NCBI RefSeq assembly: GCF_014280235.1
Contig: NZ_CP047940.1
Coordinates: 558,001 to 622,000 of the forward strand
DNA: 64,000 nucleotides
Reading direction: 5' to 3'
Source: Cyanobium sp. NS01
GTDB taxonomy: Bacteria; Cyanobacteriota; Cyanobacteriia; PCC-6307; Cyanobiaceae
Numbering within the stretch: position 1 is the stretch's first letter; every line of letters begins with the position of its first letter. Shown in pieces: positions 55,878 to 64,000 of this stretch. Under the pieces are notes generated by a model. That model was not told the origin of the DNA. It saw only the letters and a list, made by a program, of their open reading frames with translations, and ran no database searches. The translations under genes and the position numbers were made by a program.

Positions 55878-57116
55878 GTGATCCAGCACCGCTGCCGCCA
55901 CTGCCAAGCGCCGCTGGAGCAGGAGGTGATCGATCTGGGCCATCAGCCCCCCAGCAACGCCTACCTCACCGCCGAGCAACTGCTGCAGCCTGAGATCACC
56001 TATCCCCTGAAGGTGTCGGTGTGCACCAGCTGCTGGCTTGTGCAGTTGCCGGCCCACGCGGCGGCCACGCAGCTGTTCACCGCTGACTACGCCTATTTCT
56101 CCAGCACCTCAACGAGTTGGTGCGCTCATGCCGAGCGCTTTGTGGCAGCTGCCTGCGAGCGCCTTGGTCTTGGGGTTGAGACACTGGTGGTGGAGCTGGC
56201 CAGCAACGACGGCTACCTTCTCCAGTACGTGCAGGAGCGCGGCATCCCCTGCCTCGGGATCGAGCCCACGGCGGCCACCGCAGAGGCGGCGCGGCAGAAG
56301 GGCATCGCCACGATCGAACGTTTTTTCGGTGTCAGCCTGGCCGAGGAACTGGCCTCCGAGGGGCGTCGGGCCGATCTGATCGTGGCCAACAACGTGTTGG
56401 CTCACGTGCCTGACATCAATGACTTTCTGGCCGGCATGGCCATCCTGCTGAAACCCAGCGGCCAGGTGTCAATCGAGTTTCCCCATCTGCTGGAGTTGCT
56501 GCTGGGCAACCAGTTCGACACCATCTATCACGAGCACTACAGCTACATCGGCCTGGCCACCCTGCAGCTGATCGCAGGCCAGGCCGGCCTCCAGCTGATG
56601 GACGTGGAGAGACTTCCCACCCATGGCGGCAGCCTCAGGGTCTGGCTGGCTCGCCGCGACGCGGACCAACAGCCGTCAACCCAGGCTCAGGCCAGGATCG
56701 ACACCGTGCTCGCGGCCGAGGCCGCCGCAGGACTCTGGTCTGTGCAGGCCTTTCGAGGTTTCCAGCAGCGAGCCGAAGCGACCAAGCATGCCCTGCTGAG
56801 GTTCCTGCTGGAGGCCCGGCAGCGGGGCGAGACGGTGCTGGGCTATGGAGCGGCGGCCAAGGGCAATACCCTGCTGAACTACGCCGGCGTGCGTGCCGAT
56901 CTCCTGCCCGTGGTGGCGGATAAGGCAACCAGCAAGATCGGTCGCTTTCTGCCAGGCAGCCACATTCCGGTGCTCTCGCCAGAACAGTGGCTGGCTCTGC
57001 AGCCGAGCCAGGTGCTGGTGCTGCCCTGGAACCTGGCGGCTGAGGTCAAGGCCAGTTTTCAGGCCAACCCGGAGATGCTGTTCTACCGGGCAATCCCTAC
57101 CCTGGAAAGCCTCTGA
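55878..57116 (+). CDS. NDP-sugar C-methyltransferase (NovU/TylC3-like)
   Basis: The 412-residue protein starts with a zinc-like domain (CRHCQAP near residue 6 and CTSC near 50), then VELASNDGYLLQYVQERGIP as the SAM-binding region, DLIVANNVLAHVPDINDFLA, and YHEHYSYIGL. A C-terminal domain with VLGYGAAAKGNTLLNY is typical of sugar C-methyltransferases that act on 4-keto-6-deoxy sugars. The start is a GTG. Together with rfbF, rfbG and the epimerase it suggests a CDP-linked methyl-branched 6-deoxyhexose. Confidence 0.87.
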   Translation: MIQHRCRHCQAPLEQEVIDLGHQPPSNAYLTAEQLLQPEITYPLKVSVCTSCWLVQLPAHAAATQLFTADYAYFSSTSTSWCAHAERFVAAACERLGLGVETLVVELASNDGYLLQYVQERGIPCLGIEPTAATAEAARQKGIATIERFFGVSLAEELASEGRRADLIVANNVLAHVPDINDFLAGMAILLKPSGQVSIEFPHLLELLLGNQFDTIYHEHYSYIGLATLQLIAGQAGLQLMDVERLPTHGGSLRVWLARRDADQQPSTQAQARIDTVLAAEAAAGLWSVQAFRGFQQRAEATKHALLRFLLEARQRGETVLGYGAAAKGNTLLNYAGVRADLLPVVADKATSKIGRFLPGSHIPVLSPEQWLALQPSQVLVLPWNLAAEVKASFQANPEMLFYRAIPTLESL

Positions 57117-57170
57117 AGCTCCGAGACCTCAAGCCAGTTCTCATGAGAGCCAGTTTTCTCGTGACAGTGT

Positions 57171-57920
57171 TCATTCCTGGGGGGGATCGGTGTACATGGC
57201 CTTGCGAAAGCACAGGGGATACTTCTTCTGGCGCAGCCAGTCGCGGGCAGCATGTTCGGAGGCGATGGCTTCCTCCACTGAGAGGGTTTCCTTCCAGGCG
57301 CCAAAGCGGCCATCGGTGATGTGATTGGTGGTGATGAATGTTTCCAACCGCACCAATTGATCGCCTGTGCTCACCAGCTGGGAACGCTGTCGCTGCTTAT
57401 CTGGCGCAGCCTCTTCCACCAATTCCTGTTTGAGGGCAGTGGAGACGGATAAGTCCAGAAAACTTTCCAGATCATTCACGAGGCTGGGGATGTCATTAAC
57501 GATGGTTTCGTAACGCCCTATCCAGCAGTGACGACGATCTTCGAATACCGCCCCGATCTCGATCTCCTCGCGAACGAACTTGGCTGCAATCGTTGGACCA
57601 CGATCTTCGCTGCCAAACAGGAAGCGATTCTTGCGCCAGGCTGAGGCCAAGGCATCCCGGACATCGCGGTAGGTGTAGAGGTAGAGAGCACCTTGATCGG
57701 GAAGCGCACGGCGCAGCTCCCGCCGCGGGATATGAACCTTTGCGAGCCAAGTGTGAGCAGGATCACTGGCTCTGGCATGCATCTGCTCCACTGAGCTGCC
57801 GAGACCATTACTGCTGACGGTCAGCTCACAACTAGCGCTCAGCAGGCCCTTGGCCAACTGAGCTACCAAGGTTGAGCCAGATCGGTGCATCCCACAAACC
57901 ACGACCAGCATGACTCGCAT
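57171..57920 (-). CDS. Sulfotransferase family protein
   Basis: The 249-residue protein starts MRVMLVVVCGMHRSGSTLVA, in which GMHRSGST is a P-loop of the sulfotransferase type, followed by LYTYRDVRDALASAWRKNRF, the RDxRDxxxS segment for the 3'-phosphate. I use the ATG at 57920 since the 21 residues before it do not fit. The gene is AT-richer than the GC-rich cluster to its left and ends 54 bases from the convergent methyltransferase gene. Confidence 0.75.
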   Translation of the reverse strand: MRVMLVVVCGMHRSGSTLVAQLAKGLLSASCELTVSSNGLGSSVEQMHARASDPAHTWLAKVHIPRRELRRALPDQGALYLYTYRDVRDALASAWRKNRFLFGSEDRGPTIAAKFVREEIEIGAVFEDRRHCWIGRYETIVNDIPSLVNDLESFLDLSVSTALKQELVEEAAPDKQRQRSQLVSTGDQLVRLETFITTNHITDGRFGAWKETLSVEEAIASEHAARDWLRQKKYPLCFRKAMYTDPPQE

Positions 57921-58022
57921 CCAAAACCATCTGTAGACTCTAGAATGCAGAGTCACCGGCCCCCTGACAAATCTGTCAGGCAACTGGTGAGAGAGGGTGA
58001 GGGTTTGGAGTTGAGCCCAAGG

Positions 58023-58664
58023 CTATGTTGTCATGGCATAGCCATAGCCATAGCCATAGCCATGAAAATCAAGCCCATAGAGTTTGTTGATGCGCTCTAC
58101 TGAGCGCCGATCAACGCGTAAAGCAGGATCTACTCCATACTTTGCAGCCATTGCATGTTGCAGCTGAGGAACTGGAAGCGAAAGCCTGTAGGCAATGTCT
58201 TCCACGGCAGCGTCGAGGTCTTCGAACTTATAGATCGCATTGAGCTCCTCAGTTAGGATATTCCCGTAAACGCAATTGGGACGGTAACCACGTGTACACT
58301 TTGATTCGAGAGCTAGTAGGTCCGAAACCGCATGAAAGCGAGTGTCATGCTCCAGCGTGATAGGAAATCCAAACTTCTGCTTGTACCGGCAAAAGTTAAT
58401 GCAATGGTTCTTGGCGCCCACTCCGTAATGTCGACTGAATTTGGAGAGAAATGAGAACGACCTACAGTATGGATCGCGGACAATTGTAAATTCAAAATAG
58501 TCTCTCCAGAACTCGGAATAGATTGTTTTTGCTTGGATGGTCGTTAGACGTTTCTCGTTGGGACTACAAAGGAATTGTGGATTAGTCTCAAGCTATGATT
58601 CGATGCTGGTCCCTGCGGTGCGTGGAATATGAATAAAAATACAACGATGTTCATGGGAGATCAT
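58023..58664 (-). pseudogene. Sulfotransferase family 2-like pseudogene with internal stop
   Basis: On the minus strand the frame from ATG 58664 reads MISHEHRCIFIHIPRTAGTS, a clear family-2 sulfotransferase P-loop region, then meets a TAG at 58595-58593 (codon 24). The frame stays open after that to the end, including YFEFTIVRDPYCRSFSFLSK (3'-phosphate site) and INFCRYKQKFGF. Thus one stop codon breaks an otherwise intact gene of 214 codons. Its 3' end contains the GCCATA repeats. It is AT-rich. Confidence 0.82.
58035..58064. repeat. Hexanucleotide simple repeat (GCCATA)
   Basis: GCCATA repeats three times exactly at 58041-58058, flanked by the variants GGCATA (58035-58040) and GCCATG (58059-58064). 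On the minus strand it encodes alternating G and Y at the C-terminus of the broken sulfotransferase. Such tracts can change length by replication slippage, here by whole codon pairs. Confidence 0.85.
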
Positions 58665-58681
58665 AGGTTGAATAGGGTCTT

Positions 58682-59794
58682 CTAGTCGGCAGCTAGCTTT
58701 TCTATGGACTGAACCACAGTATTTATATTAAAATTGTTGCTGCGTTGAAAGCCTTCGTCGGCATTGAGACGCATGGAGATGTCCGGATGGCAGTCCACAT
58801 AAAAATCTTCGAACTTGCAAGCTGCATCAATATTCACCCAGTTGGTGCTGAGGGTTTTCGCCCCTGCTAGGAACATGACCTGCCTAGCAGGAGGATGGCC
58901 TTCTGTTTGGGGCACAAAGACCTTGAGATTCATGCAAGCTTGGGGAAAACCGATCACCCACTCGTACTCGCGATAGACGGCAAGCTTCTGCTCAAAGCTC
59001 AACTCTTCGGGACAAATCACATCAACTTGACGTAGTCTCCCGATGCGGTCTACCACATCAGCTTCTCCTGGAAACTTGGTTGTTCCTGCGCTCAGTTTGT
59101 GGCGGGAAAGATAAGCAATCTTCTGTTTGTGCTTAGTATGGATTAGCTTTTCGCGCAGCTGGGGGCACAAGGCAGCAAGGCAAGCGTGGTGAAAGTCGCT
59201 GGTGACAAAGCAGCGATCCCTGTAAAGCACGCTGCTTGATACCAGTGTTTTAGCTCTGATCGGTCTGCGGACAAGCCTTGCCCTCTCCCGGATGCCCAGG
59301 CACTCCAGCCACTGGGTGAGCAAAGGCTCATTCGCAAGGGTTTTTCCCTTACGCAGTCGGTGATAGTGAAACCAGATAGGAGCATCAAGATCTCGAAACA
59401 ACCGTAATAACTGATAGGTTCGGGTTAGATCCAGAAGTAAGTGACCGAAATGATCAAATAGAGTGCCACCATAAAGTACCAATTCTTTATCCATGGGTTG
59501 GGCGCCGATACCCCGGCCTTGGCTGATCTCCCGAAGCCGGTCTTCTTGGGGGTAATTAAAGTGTCGTGCACCGCGTTTGTCGTTCAAGGCTTCAATGAGT
59601 GCCCCATCTTTGTTCACCACGCCATGACTCATATTGAGCCACCAACGTTTTGAATAATGCTGGTGACGACTAATGTCGAGAACCAAAGCATCACTTTCAA
59701 CGATCATCTGACTTGGTTGCCCGACTGAAGCCCTTCCCCACCATGAGGGATGGCGTTTCGTAACGGTGCCAATCAGGTTAAGGGCTGGTTGCAT
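58682..59794 (-). CDS. GT61-like glycosyltransferase
   Basis: The 370-residue protein has LVLYGGTLFDHFGHLLLDLT as the central motif, RDRCFVTSDFHHACLAALCP, and KQKIAYLSRHKLSAGTTKFP, an arrangement found in the GT61/DUF563 family, whose members transfer xylose, GlcNAc or similar sugars. There is no membrane span, so it is probably cytoplasmic. It is AT-rich, like the neighbouring sulfotransferases. Confidence 0.68.
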   Translation of the reverse strand: MQPALNLIGTVTKRHPSWWGRASVGQPSQMIVESDALVLDISRHQHYSKRWWLNMSHGVVNKDGALIEALNDKRGARHFNYPQEDRLREISQGRGIGAQPMDKELVLYGGTLFDHFGHLLLDLTRTYQLLRLFRDLDAPIWFHYHRLRKGKTLANEPLLTQWLECLGIRERARLVRRPIRAKTLVSSSVLYRDRCFVTSDFHHACLAALCPQLREKLIHTKHKQKIAYLSRHKLSAGTTKFPGEADVVDRIGRLRQVDVICPEELSFEQKLAVYREYEWVIGFPQACMNLKVFVPQTEGHPPARQVMFLAGAKTLSTNWVNIDAACKFEDFYVDCHPDISMRLNADEGFQRSNNFNINTVVQSIEKLAAD

Positions 59795-59838
59795 GATTCA
59801 AGTCAGAGAGGCCAGCTAGCCAGGTGGGCAGCACATCA

Positions 59839-60711
59839 TCATAATTTCCAGTAGTCGGCTGGTTTGTCGATGTAGCCCAGGAATTTCCTAGTGTCCGCTT
59901 TGAGGCGACGGGCTACACGCCATTTCATTAGCCATGGCCACTCAGGCTTGTCAACGTAGCGACGACCCTGCTGGCCCGCTTCATTGACCAGGGGCAAGTG
60001 GGTGCCATCATTGAGAAGTTGCCCTGCTTCACCTGGAATGGCTAAAAAATCAAGCACAGTCTGGAGGGTATGTTGGGGTGATGTCAGCAGATCTTCAAAG
60101 GTCAGACACAAAATCTGTTCATCAGGAAAGTATCTTCTGAAACTGCTGATGCGCTGATAGTAAAGCGAGCATCCGATCAGAAAATGTTGCAACCTCGAGG
60201 TTTCAAGTAGTTGGTAAAACTCCCTGGTAGCAGGATGCTTCCCTTTGATGTGACGCCATTGCGATACCAGACGATCTAGAGGGTGTCTGGTCATGTAAAT
60301 GATCTTGGTGGCCGGTAGATAGGTGTGCATCAAGGCGGCTGTGTGCTCAAAGCTGGGCAGGGTGCTGCTGTACATTGTGCTGCCTTCTCCGCGTAACCTG
60401 GCCTGGCTGCCGTCCTCGAAGAGCTTCGCGTACCAGTTCCAGCCTTTGTCATAACGTCTACCGAAGAACTTCGGTTCCTTTGGCTTGGCCATGAAAATGT
60501 CGGGATGTCTGCCTAGCACTCTGGTCAGCGTGGTGGTGGCTGACTTGGCTGCCCCAATCACGATGAAGTTGGGAAGTGTGTTGACTGGAATCCGGGCCAC
60601 AGTGTCATGGTCGGCGCCATCCAGCCCGCGCGCGATCGACGCGAGCAGCTCCTCCATGTCAGGTTCAGCGGCTGCGCTAGATCCAGCCCACAGTGCGGAT
60701 GGTTGCGGCAT
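59839..60711 (-). CDS. Sulfotransferase (PAPS-dependent), apparently intact
   Basis: The 290-residue protein has NFIVIGAAKSATTTLTRVLG (residues 48-67), the 5'-phosphosulfate loop, HPDIFMAKPKEPKFFGRRYD directly after, and IIYMTRHPLDRLVSQWRHIK, the 3'-phosphate motif with arginine and serine. These match heparan-type and bacterial carbohydrate sulfotransferases. It overlaps the stop of the NeuB fusion gene by one base (TGATG), so it is coupled to it and may sulfate the same glycan. Among the sulfotransferases here it has the clearest motifs. Confidence 0.87.
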   Translation of the reverse strand: MPQPSALWAGSSAAAEPDMEELLASIARGLDGADHDTVARIPVNTLPNFIVIGAAKSATTTLTRVLGRHPDIFMAKPKEPKFFGRRYDKGWNWYAKLFEDGSQARLRGEGSTMYSSTLPSFEHTAALMHTYLPATKIIYMTRHPLDRLVSQWRHIKGKHPATREFYQLLETSRLQHFLIGCSLYYQRISSFRRYFPDEQILCLTFEDLLTSPQHTLQTVLDFLAIPGEAGQLLNDGTHLPLVNEAGQQGRRYVDKPEWPWLMKWRVARRLKADTRKFLGYIDKPADYWKL

Positions 60712-63035
60712 CAGTTCAGCAGGGAAGCTTGGGCACCAAGCGTGCGTTCCGCTGCGGCCAAGCCGGAGGGCACCGCGGAGCTCTTGGGTTGGTCATGACG
60801 TTCAAGACGCTCGAGTGCAGTCCAGGCTCCCTCCCCCTGGTTCTTGTGGCCTTGCCAGATCTCGGGGATGAACGAGGCTGCGGGGGCGTGGTGCCGTAGC
60901 ATTCGAAACAACAAAGGCCAGTCGATTTCGCCTTCGTCGATTTGAAGGCCTTCCCCGTCCACGCCACTGGCATCGGCCAGATGCAGGTGGGCCGTGAACG
61001 GCAGAATCCGTTCCAGAAAGCCATGAAATGACTGGCCAAGGTGGTTGCAGGCCAGTTTCGAGTGGGAGGCATCCAGGCAAACCCGATAGTGATGCTCTTT
61101 GCAGAACGACTCAATAAAGTCAGGGTCAACAAACAAATTGTGGAATCGTTGCCCGCCGAAATGCCAGGGGAAAGGAGGCATGGTCTGTGGGATGATTTCC
61201 ACACCATCACAGCGCAGGGCTGACAGACTCGCCTCAAGCGCATCCAGCATCGGCAGCCTGGCTTCTGGCAGCAGGTGCTGATGAGCTGAAAACCCTCCCA
61301 TGTTGGTCACCAGCAACACGTCTTCTGGACAGTTGAAGCGTTCGCGCAAGTCCTTCGCCAGATCCAGCACCCGTTGCAATTGCTGGATCGAATGCTGCCT
61401 GTAGTCGCTGTCGATGTTGCAAAGATCCAATGTGTGATCCCCAGCGAACAATTCAGGGGCATGAACCACGAGGCCCAAGGGGATGTGGTTCGGAATGGCT
61501 TTGGTAATAGGGATTTCGAGGTCTTTGTAGCTGAGGTGAATCTCCACCAGGTCTAGATTGCTAGCCTTGCTGAATAGATCGAGATCGTGATAGCGAACAG
61601 GCACTCCAAATCGATTGCCGAACTGATAGTGACGTGCCTGGACGGCATCCTGCCCTAGGTCAGACTCGAAGAAGAAGTCGCCGGGATTCTTGTCGCTACT
61701 GAGCGTGTGCCCCAGCAGATCATTGAGCCGGTAGGGCTGCAGGCCTTGGCCAGGGCTCTGAACCCGCACCATGGAAGCCTCGATCACGGTGCCACGGGGG
61801 ATCGGGCAGGCTGCCACCAGGCTTTTGGCCAACACTTCGCGGTTCATCAGCTCTCCCTGGCTGATGGCGCGCTCGGCATCGCTGCCCATGGAGTCTTCCA
61901 CAGCTCGAATAGCCTCCACCATCCGACGAAACTCATCTGGCAGCAGGCTCACTTTGTGATCGTTGCCCTCCATGCCCGGATCAAGGGTGATGTGTTTTTC
62001 CACCACGGTGGCTCCCAGAGCCACTGCGGCGATGGGCACCTCAATGCCACGTTCGTGGCCCGAATAGCCCACCGGCCCGCCGGAGAGTTCGCGCAAGCGC
62101 GCGAGATAGCGCAGATTCACATCCTTGTAGGGAGTGGGATAGGTGGAATTGCAGTGGAGCAGGGCAAACGGGGCGCCTTGCTGGCGCAGGTGTCGAATGC
62201 CGCTGCTGATCTCCAGCTCCGTGGCCATGCCGGTGGAGCAGATCAGGGGCTTGCCCGTGGCGGCGATGGCCGTGAGCAGGTCGTGATTGGTGAAGTCCGC
62301 CGAGGCCACCTTGAAGGCCTCCATACCCCAGCGCTGCAACTTTTCGAGGCTGCTGACATCCCACGGTGTGCACAGGGGAATCATGCCCTTGCGGGCCGTG
62401 TAGTCAAAGCAGCGGTAGAGCTCGTCGTCTTTCAGCTGGAATCGCTCCAGCAGATCGAGGGTGTACTGGGTACCCAGATCAGAGGCCATGTCATTGCTGT
62501 CGCCAGCATTGACATAGAGATTCCTCATTTCCCGCATCTGGAACTTGGCACAGTCCACGCCTGCTGCGGCCGCCGCATCGATCAGCTTCAGGGCCAGCTC
62601 GAAGCAGCCATTGTGGTTATTGCCGATTTCCGCAATCAGGAAGCTTGCACTGCCATCCCCGATCACACGACCTGCGAGTCGCAGTTCACGGGCTCCTTCA
62701 ATGGCCACGGCGGTGATGCGTCCGTGGCTGTCGAGCAGTGGCACCAACTGGATCTGGGGGCTGAACAGCGGTGCCAGATCGGCTGGGCTCATGCCGACCA
62801 GTCCGGAGCGGCACTGGGGATTCATGGCCCGCGTCACCGGCGCGTTCAGATCGATTGGGCTGCAGTTCGCCACCCAGCGGCGAAAGTCACCGTCGCTGAG
62901 CACGCCCTGAAGGATGCCACTTTCCGAGACGACAAAAATCAGCCGTGACTTATTGGCCGTGATTTTGGCTAGGGCCGACAGAACAGTGTCTTCTGCGAAG
63001 ACCACAAACTGAGTAAAATTCTGCTCGATCTGCAT
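60711..63035 (-). CDS. CBS - NeuB-type nonulosonic acid synthase - SAF - TIM-barrel fusion
   Basis: The 774-residue protein has four parts. Residues 1-120 are a CBS pair (VVFAEDTVLSALAKITANKS, GVLSDGDFRRWV). Residues 130-395 are a NeuB barrel with SFLIAEIGNNHNG, VDCAKFQMRE, FKVASADFTNHDLL, GYSGHERGIEVPIAAVALGA and VVEKHITLD. Residues 405-460 are an antifreeze-like SAF domain. Residues 470-740 are a sugar-isomerase/AP-endonuclease-2-type TIM barrel with VCLDASHSKLACNH and HLHLADASGVDGEGLQID. NeuB condenses phosphoenolpyruvate with a hexosamine derivative to make sialic, legionaminic or pseudaminic acid. The extra barrel may prepare the sugar, and the CBS pair may sense a nucleotide. Confidence 0.88.
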   Translation of the reverse strand: MQIEQNFTQFVVFAEDTVLSALAKITANKSRLIFVVSESGILQGVLSDGDFRRWVANCSPIDLNAPVTRAMNPQCRSGLVGMSPADLAPLFSPQIQLVPLLDSHGRITAVAIEGARELRLAGRVIGDGSASFLIAEIGNNHNGCFELALKLIDAAAAAGVDCAKFQMREMRNLYVNAGDSNDMASDLGTQYTLDLLERFQLKDDELYRCFDYTARKGMIPLCTPWDVSSLEKLQRWGMEAFKVASADFTNHDLLTAIAATGKPLICSTGMATELEISSGIRHLRQQGAPFALLHCNSTYPTPYKDVNLRYLARLRELSGGPVGYSGHERGIEVPIAAVALGATVVEKHITLDPGMEGNDHKVSLLPDEFRRMVEAIRAVEDSMGSDAERAISQGELMNREVLAKSLVAACPIPRGTVIEASMVRVQSPGQGLQPYRLNDLLGHTLSSDKNPGDFFFESDLGQDAVQARHYQFGNRFGVPVRYHDLDLFSKASNLDLVEIHLSYKDLEIPITKAIPNHIPLGLVVHAPELFAGDHTLDLCNIDSDYRQHSIQQLQRVLDLAKDLRERFNCPEDVLLVTNMGGFSAHQHLLPEARLPMLDALEASLSALRCDGVEIIPQTMPPFPWHFGGQRFHNLFVDPDFIESFCKEHHYRVCLDASHSKLACNHLGQSFHGFLERILPFTAHLHLADASGVDGEGLQIDEGEIDWPLLFRMLRHHAPAASFIPEIWQGHKNQGEGAWTALERLERHDQPKSSAVPSGLAAAERTLGAQASLLN

Positions 63036-63201
63036 GGCCTTACCCCTCTAACAACAGCATCGACGATTCAAGCGTTTTGGAATCCCAGTCTGCTGACCCA
63101 GTTGCTCAGACCAGTTTGTCATCCAAGCGGGCCAACTCAGCTGCTGTACTCTCGTCCGCTTTGCGAGAGAACAGTGTTTAATCCTCATAGCAGTGGCCAG
63201 C
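63036..63201 (-). other. Intergenic region with small hairpin
   Basis: These 166 bases hold no gene. CTCTCG (63149-63154) and CGAGAG (63164-63169) form a 6-base stem with a 9-base loop downstream of the partial glycosyltransferase-like gene. There is no T-run, so terminator function is unproven. The NeuB promoter is probably also here. Confidence 0.35.
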
Positions 63202-64000
63202 TTACAGGCTGAACCTGGGGCTGGCCAGCAGCAGCAAGCGCCGCCCGAGGCGACTGGGGCAACGCACCGCCTTCAGTCTGCGCTGGATGTTGCCATTGTC
63301 AGGCCGCTGCAGGGCGGCCATCTCCAGCAGTTTCCCCGCCTTGGCGTAGTCGTGGGCCGCGATGGCCGTCTCTGCTGCGCGCCGCAGCTGGTTGCTGGAG
63401 AGGTCGGCGGAATTCACCACATAGCCCCGATGCTCCAGTTCCACCGGGTCTTGAGCAGGGGCGCCAGCCTGTTGGAGCCGGTGGCGCTTGATGGCGTCGA
63501 ACAGCCGGCTCGGGCTGCAGCCCTCGTCGTAGCCCACCCAGTGGAGCCAGGCCGAATCCCCCTGGAGTCCCACCAGGGCGTCGAGGTCGCCGATGGCTGC
63601 CAGGCTGCGCACCAGTCCCGAGCCCCCGAAGAAGTCGCTGCCCAGGTCGCCGCGCAGGCCGAAGTCGCCCATCACCAGCGCTGAGCAGCCATGGTCGAGG
63701 GCGTCGAACAACGCCGTGGAGGACAGCGTGGCGAACAGGCGGCTCTCCGCCAGCAGTGCGGCCAGGGGGGCGTAGGAGACCGTCAGGTTGGCCGGACGAC
63801 GACGGCACACCTGCTCGAGGGTGGTGGTGATGTGCTCGCCGATCTCATGGAAGGTGGCCTCATGGGGAGCCACCCGGGGCTTCAGCACCACCTGCCAGTC
63901 GCTGAACCGCTGGGCCAGGTCCACCACCAGCCTGGCCAGCTGGCGCCGCTCCTCCAGGCTCGCGGGCATGGCCACCTGTTCGGCGAACACCAGCTGCCGT
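63202..64000 (-). CDS. DUF6716-like putative glycosyltransferase, C-terminal part (runs off the right edge)
   Basis: The visible 265 residues lack the N-terminus; the minus-strand frame is open to the window edge. VFAEQVAMPASLEERRQLAR, WQVVLKPRVAPHEATFHEIG, ANLTVSYAPLAALLAESRLF and ALVMGDFGLRGDLGSDFFGG follow the pattern of the DUF6716 putative glycosyltransferase family, seen near nonulosonic-acid genes in cyanobacteria and actinobacteria. It precedes the NeuB fusion on the same strand, so it may transfer the product of that enzyme. Donor and acceptor are unknown. Confidence 0.7.
   Translation of the reverse strand, partial: RQLVFAEQVAMPASLEERRQLARLVVDLAQRFSDWQVVLKPRVAPHEATFHEIGEHITTTLEQVCRRRPANLTVSYAPLAALLAESRLFATLSSTALFDALDHGCSALVMGDFGLRGDLGSDFFGGSGLVRSLAAIGDLDALVGLQGDSAWLHWVGYDEGCSPSRLFDAIKRHRLQQAGAPAQDPVELEHRGYVVNSADLSSNQLRRAAETAIAAHDYAKAGKLLEMAALQRPDNGNIQRRLKAVRCPSRLGRRLLLLASPRFSL

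Overview
The window is chromosomal DNA of a high-GC unicellular picocyanobacterium of the Cyanobium/Synechococcus type. The clearest evidence is the split RNA polymerase beta' subunit (separate rpoC1 and rpoC2), a high-light-inducible protein, Ycf35 with its DUF2997 partner, and a biotin operon that uses a BioK-type esterase. This rests on recognised families and gene order; no database search was run.

Layout. 1-11.3 kb is a conserved information-processing block: the start of hisD (minus), rpsT, a TatD nuclease, rpoB, rpoC1 and rpoC2. 11.4-16.9 kb holds a High-Light-Inducible protein, rlmN, a sulfotransferase gene cut in two by an ISAs1-family insertion sequence, and a conserved cyanobacterial protein. 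16.9-28.2 kb is ordinary core genome: Na+/solute symporter, HEAT-repeat protein, DUF2997, Ycf35, ferredoxin, aldo/keto reductase, rsmG, a DnaJ-domain protein, DUF3143, the bioF-bioK-bioC-bioD operon and a bile-acid/Na+ symporter family protein. A Ski2-like helicase and a DUF1997 gene lie at 30.7-34.1 kb.

Apart from those two genes, the stretch from 28.2 kb to the right edge is a surface-polysaccharide island. It carries two RgpF-like glycan proteins, a capsule-type ABC exporter with a co-polymerase-like membrane protein, about seven further glycosyltransferase genes (GT8, GT2, CgeB-like, fucosyltransferase-like, GT61), GDP-fucose synthesis (gmd, fcl), a CDP-6-deoxyhexose branch (rfbF, rfbG, a 3,5-epimerase-like protein and a C-methyltransferase), and a four-domain nonulosonic-acid synthase fusion next to a DUF6716 protein. 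Sulfotransferase-like genes are scattered through it. AT-rich blocks (about 28.2-30.7, 34.3-35.8, 43.9-46.4 and 57.2-60.7 kb) alternate with GC-rich ones, which suggests mosaic acquisition.

Taken together the island could make, decorate and export a fucosylated, possibly methyl-branched, nonulosonate-containing and sulfated capsule or exopolysaccharide. Several members have lost catalytic motifs or are broken: the ABC ATPase lacks all its ATP-handling motifs, one sulfotransferase has a decayed duplicate domain, one sulfotransferase relative lacks its P-loop, one has an internal stop, and one is split by the IS. The island therefore looks both recently active and partly decaying. The best candidate for something undescribed is this combination of a multi-sulfotransferase polysaccharide locus with motif-less partner proteins.
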